Positions 59,670 through 64,000 of a stretch of DNA of 64,000 bases are shown here, in pieces. The stretch is taken from positions 22,437,294 through 22,501,293 of the forward strand of contig NC_063155.1 in NCBI RefSeq assembly GCF_020921035.1, read 5' to 3'. Position 1 is the first letter of the stretch, and every line of letters starts with the position of its first letter. Both the position numbers and the translations under genes were made by a program. The stretch comes from Rhodamnia argentea. Its lineage: Eukaryota > Streptophyta > Magnoliopsida > Myrtales > Myrtaceae. Under the pieces are notes generated by a model that saw nothing but the letters and a program-made list of their open reading frames with translations, was not told the DNA's origin and searched no databases.

Positions 59670-60439
59670 GACCGACGGAGGGCTTCGCGGCCATCGCCCA
59701 ATCGGAAATCTAATCCTTCATACATCCACCCTTCTTTTCTATTTATATCGGGGTCTTGTTAATTACTATTGTACGCCGGCCCGGCGGTGTTAAAAAAAAA
59801 AAATCACGACCGAAAGAAGTATTCATGGAGTAATTGTTATCACGAAAGCCCTCAAGAAGGGAAGAGACTTCCATCTACCATTCTCGCTCTTGCCCCTTTT
59901 GAAAATCTTTGAGCAGGCATGGTGGACATATTATATGTAGTACGGAATGGACAGGTCTTGAAATAAGCGGCAATGGCAGACGAGGAAGTGGCGGGTTGAT
60001 TAGCTGAGGTCCATGATGTAATCTTAGACTTCCGATCCTCACTAGAATATAAAACAGATGAAAAGTAAAAGGAAAAGGAAAGGAAAGAAAAGAGAAGGAA
60101 AGTCTCTGATGATTAGGAAATGACCTAAAAAAGACTCAGCCACCAGCTATGTCCTAAGATTTCTTCCTAATTCGCACGAAACGAACGAATCATCCCGTTA
60201 TTGTAATTATGGGTGTTAATGGCTCGACATTCTGTGAGACGTTACTTTATTTATGTCTATTCGATTCACATGGCTTTTTATTATGCTGTAGTTACCGACT
60301 TTAGTATTGTTTTTATTAAGGGTTAATGGCTCAACTAGTGATAGCCATTAATTTTTTCTGCCTATGTTTCCCATTCCATTAATAGGCGAGTGTCCCTAGT
60401 TCAAAGACATGAAGAACCAATTTGAAGAACTCCTCCAAT

Positions 60440-61203
60440 GGGGAAAATTGTCAAAAAAGAAGAAGAAGTCATAAACTTTTCACACATTTGCTAATTCAAT
60501 TTTAAACCTTTTAAGTTTGTTGATTTAATCCTAAAACTTTTCACTCTATGCCGATGCAGTCCTATTCACGGGAATTCTTCGACGTGGGTGTCGATTGTCC
60601 TACGTAGCACCTTTGGTGACAATTTAAAAAAATTATTTAAAAAGTCAATTATTATTATTATTTTTTTGTTGGCTTCAAAGTCGACAACCCCAGCTAGATT
60701 ACGGCTGGTGGGGGCCGCTGGCCCCTAGGCGAGAGCCGGGGACCCCTGCGGGTCCTTGGGCGAGGGCCACGAATCCCTAGTGATCGAAGATGAGGGGTCG
60801 CGGCCTTGGCCACAACGAGGGTTGCGACGCCCTTGCCGTGGCCCGCGAGGGTGAGGGCCACGACCCCTCGTCTTCGGTTGCAAGGGATTCGCGGCCCTCG
60901 CAAGGACCCATGGGGGTCGTTGGCTGCCGCCGACCCTAATCCAGCCAGGGACACCTAACTTGAAGCCAGCAAAGGAAAAAAGGGAAAAAAATATGTTTTT
61001 TCAAATAAAAATATTTAAAAATTATCCACGTCGGCGCCGGTGGTGCCATATAAAAAACCGACATTCACTTCAACGATTTTCAACGAAAAAGATTGAATTG
61101 GCACAAACTAAAAATGTTTAAGACTGAATCAACAAACTTAAAAGGTTTATGACCGAATTGATAAAAGCGTGAAAGGTTTATGACTTTTTCGACAATTCCC
61201 CCC
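60440..61203. mobile_element. Fold-back/MITE-like element with GC-rich core
   Basis: The left end ggggaaaattgtcaaaaaag, followed by aagtcataaacttttcac, is inverted at the right end as gtgaaaggtttatgactttt then tcgacaattcccc. Longer internal arms around aaccttttaagtttgttgat match in inverse. The centre (about 60680-60960) is very GC-rich and partly palindromic. It is the same family as 47.86-48.53 kb. Confidence 0.78.
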
Positions 61204-61258
61204 TCAAATTAATGCTCTAGTTTTCTCGTAGTCGTCCTCTATGATGGGGTTTTGGGAT

Positions 61259-62250
61259 TGTTAAAACGCAGCGAAATATAAATCTAAACCGAAACCCTAG
61301 ACAGGATCCATGCGTATATTGAAATCAATAGAAGTTCAAGATGTACCTTTTACATATCGAAATTAAATTGACGATCGGTTGTGTTTGGATCAACACCCCA
61401 AGTATTGCGCCTCTACTAGTATCCACACACACGGACTGAAGTCTCCAACGATCCAAGTGCTAGCTTACGGATCTTGGAACTCCTCTTCCTTAATTACCTC
61501 TTTGATCTTCGAGACTCTCTCAAAGATCTAAAAACAGAGAACGATTCTCTGTGTTTTTTTTTTTTATTCTCATAGACGTCTCTAGGATTTTTCCACGTTT
61601 ATATATAGCTTCAATATTTACGCGTAATAAAAGAAGTGGGGTCGGGCGATTCGGGCCCGCCAAACCGTCTATCTCCAATCATTCGTTTCATTGTTATCTT
61701 ATAACATGCACGATCGCGTAGATATTTAAAATAGGAGAATAAATTAAAATCTACTTCTTAAGTAGATCAAGGCACGGATAAAATATAAACTCAGTTCGCT
61801 ATTGTGTGTGACCCCGTAAGTTCGCTAAACATTAGTAGTGTACTCAAAACTCTTTTTGGCTCACAAGTCATAAGCGGTCTCTAGCAACACATTATGACTA
61901 CCTAAGTATAGTGAATGTCGTTTTTCGACACAACCTAATCCACAACTAATGTTAGAGCATTAACCTTGATTAGTTCCTAGGACGGACCGCTAACACTCTA
62001 ATGTGTTGGTTTCGATAAATGGTCGACATAGTCTTGTCCGCACAGTACTAATACAAAGGGGGTCGCATGGTGCTAATATAAACGGGTTTGAGGTGTCGTA
62101 TCTTGGGAGGCGTAGTTCCCGAAAATGCTCAGCATCGCTAGCTGGAACTAATCGCCTCAAGAAAATTCGATTAATTGTACCTCACCTCCGGTTCATTTCT
62201 TTTCGAGTCTATAGCGTTAAGCAAGTCTCCGTGTGATCTATAATTCAACA
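61259..62250 (-). mobile_element. Candidate solo LTR or LTR fragment
   Basis: On the minus strand this 992-base segment begins TGTTGAATTATAGATC and ends GCGTTTTAACA, that is, TG...CA termini with a four-base inverted repeat, as in LTRs. Its composition (phrases such as ggtctctagcaacacattatgactac) is reminiscent of plant Copia LTRs. It has no coding capacity. The five flanking bases on each side do not match, so the expected target duplication is absent or the boundaries are off. Confidence 0.4.
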
Positions 62251-64000
62251 TCTCTATTTGAAAAGAGATAATGCAAACATTGGCTTGGTCATTATTATTG
62301 AATTTGTTATGGTCATCTCCGTGTTTTTCTTCTTCTGCTCACTACAAACAGTACCACGTTGCGCACATATATATTAACTTCTTGCCAACATCCGTCGATC
62401 GGATGCCGTGTTCTCGAGGGTTTTTACCAGTGCTCGTGCTTGTCAGGTTAACGACTAAATGTCGATCTGGACCATGATTTGATCGGAGGGAAGGATGTTT
62501 TCTCGCACAGCTTTGACACTAAACATTCGCTTTTAGTACAACCGAGAAAAGTAAAAAATTCGCATAAATTAATTTCATTAGTTAGGTTGGGAGCGTTGTC
62601 GTTGACCTTTCAATGATGTGATGATCGTAGCGCCACGTGTCGGTTTCCGACGATTGGATAAACGGGGCAAAATTATCTTTAACATAATCACGATTAGCTG
62701 CGGTTTGTGCCAAGACAGCAGCCACCCGAGATGCGTTCGTGTGGTTTTTGCCTCGTTCATGCGTTTTGTATGGCCTAACCAAGGAACCATGTCATTAGCG
62801 TGATGATTTGGAGAGACTAGTGGATCTGCCAAGCGCCCTTAAAATTCTAATCCGTATCGTGATTTGACCATTTGTATTAAGAGAAAAATCTCAGTGTATC
62901 TCATGGTAAGTTTTACGAGCCAAAAAAAAAAAGAATGAACGAACCAGCTTTTTGGGTCGTTCTCGAGACTTCAATTAACCTTAAGGGAGAATTATTGAAA
63001 AATTCATAATCCTATTGCGGTTATGCCATTCAGTAACAGTTTTTTTCTTTTGCTTTCAATTCAATTTTAAATCTTCTATATTTGTATCAATTCAATTCAT
63101 TCGGCTAGTGTTGATCCAAAATTACCGATATTGCGTTGCGCGCAGTGACTTGAGAATCTTTTTATTTTTTATTTTTGCGATTTTTTCATAGTTAGAGAGT
63201 ACAAATTGTGCATTGACGGCGAGGATTAACTCTAGGGAGGTTTTGTTGGAAATCCATCGTTATTCTTGACTAGAAAATGGTTTAGGTATAATACAAGCCT
63301 GTTTTAGAAAATCGTGTGGCGAAAACGGCTCTATCCCTCCGTTCAACGCGACGGGGCCCGTCATCATTCATTTTCCTGCCTTGGCTGCGGGTGGGTTGGA
63401 GCCATTTGCAATCCGGAACGACCAGTCACGGAGAGTTCCTACCGTCCCGCTGTCCAGAAAACGTCTTACTCAGGTGCAATTTGTCATCCCACCTAAAAAA
63501 AAAAAGTGCAATTTGTCATACCATCTATGGGATATGTCTTTTTAGCAAACACCTCAAAGGCTGCCAATGATCAACCAAGATTTGACTCGGGGACGCTGCA
63601 GAACCCGTCCCCACAAAGAACCGACGTCGTTCTTGCGGGACACGTCGGCTTTCGAGTTAAATTGATGAAGCAGTGAATAGAAACACATCGGCAACGGCCG
63701 ATATGCGGGGGCCGGGCGGCGTCTGAAACCCGGGCAAACGGGTCGGGCGGTCGAATCTCAGGAGTGACACTGGAGCTCCAAATATTCAATGCGCGGGGGT
63801 GGTATGAAACCCGGGGAAGAATCCAGAGTCAGTGCGCTAATTTTTCTATTGCCTCTTTCTCTGCCCTTTTGCTTGCAGGAGATATATTATTCATAAGACT
63901 GCCGTAAAATGCGGAGCCAAAGCAAGGACCGGTGTCTCCGGTGGTTGGGAGTTAGTTGACGGAGCACGTGCACGCGTCTACCTACTTTCCCTCCTCCACG
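62251..64000. other. Right end of window, no gene seen
   Basis: AT-rich sequence with a truncated arm of the fold-back family near 63040-63110 (caattcaattttaaatcttc). A 14-base phrase, gtgcaatttgtcat, is repeated at about 63474 and 63507. Frames on both strands at 62.58-62.83 and 63.31-63.79 kb have no domain. Confidence 0.45.

Noticed and set aside
60694..60954. 86-codon minus-strand ORF rich in Gly/Arg/Pro
   Set aside because: Core of a fold-back element with palindromic GC-rich sequence, not a gene.
1..64000. CRISPR arrays, operons or bacterial-type ribosome-binding sites
   Set aside because: The window is plant nuclear DNA with spliced genes; no regularly spaced repeats of that type were seen.

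Overview
The window is nuclear DNA of a flowering plant, most likely a woody dicot. All protein genes have plant-type products (early nodulin-like protein, CLE peptide, chloroplast Holliday-junction resolvase, flavonoid hydroxylase). The introns are GT-AG and mostly short, and the intergenic DNA is AT-rich and full of small non-autonomous transposons. An intact CYP75A flavonoid 3',5'-hydroxylase argues against Brassicaceae. A Myrtaceae/Eucalyptus-like genome is my best guess, but the sequence does not prove it.

Layout. 0.7-1.9 kb (+): early nodulin-like (phytocyanin) gene, convergent with 3.7-5.8 kb (-): mitochondrial-type chaperonin 10. 8.2-8.5 kb (-): single-exon CLE signalling-peptide gene. 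11.2-15.2 kb (-): eight-exon hydroxymethylglutaryl-CoA lyase. 19.6-23.3 kb and 27.5-31.1 kb (-): two tandem copies of a six-exon MOC1 chloroplast Holliday-junction resolvase gene, with their duplicated flanks. 31.5-33.3 kb: decayed retroelement RNase H sequence split by a PIF/Harbinger-like insertion. 34.8-36.4 kb (+): two-exon DUF1645 protein, convergent with 37.0-39.9 kb (-): membrane-anchored F-box protein. 40-51 kb: gene-poor, rich in MITE and fold-back repeats, with a broken CYP75A fragment at 49.1 kb. 51.6-52.0 kb (+): intronless SF3b subunit p14 (SF3B6). 53.3 kb: a second tiny CYP75A relic. 57.5-59.3 kb (-): intact three-exon F3'5'H. 59.4-64 kb: its promoter, a fold-back element and an LTR-like repeat.

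The genes do not form one pathway. They are housekeeping genes (CPN10, HMG-CoA lyase, SF3B6, MOC1) mixed with signalling and specialised-metabolism genes (CLE, F3'5'H). The order HMG-CoA lyase - MOC1 - F-box resembles an Arabidopsis chromosome 2 block as I remember it, which suggests an old conserved neighbourhood. The most notable events are the MOC1 tandem duplication, in which the catalytic core is conserved while the linker and C-terminus diverge, and the decay of extra CYP75A copies beside an intact one. I found no wholly new system.

Exon boundaries were assigned by eye from GT-AG sites, reading-frame continuity and remembered family sequence. UTRs and transcription starts are not resolved.
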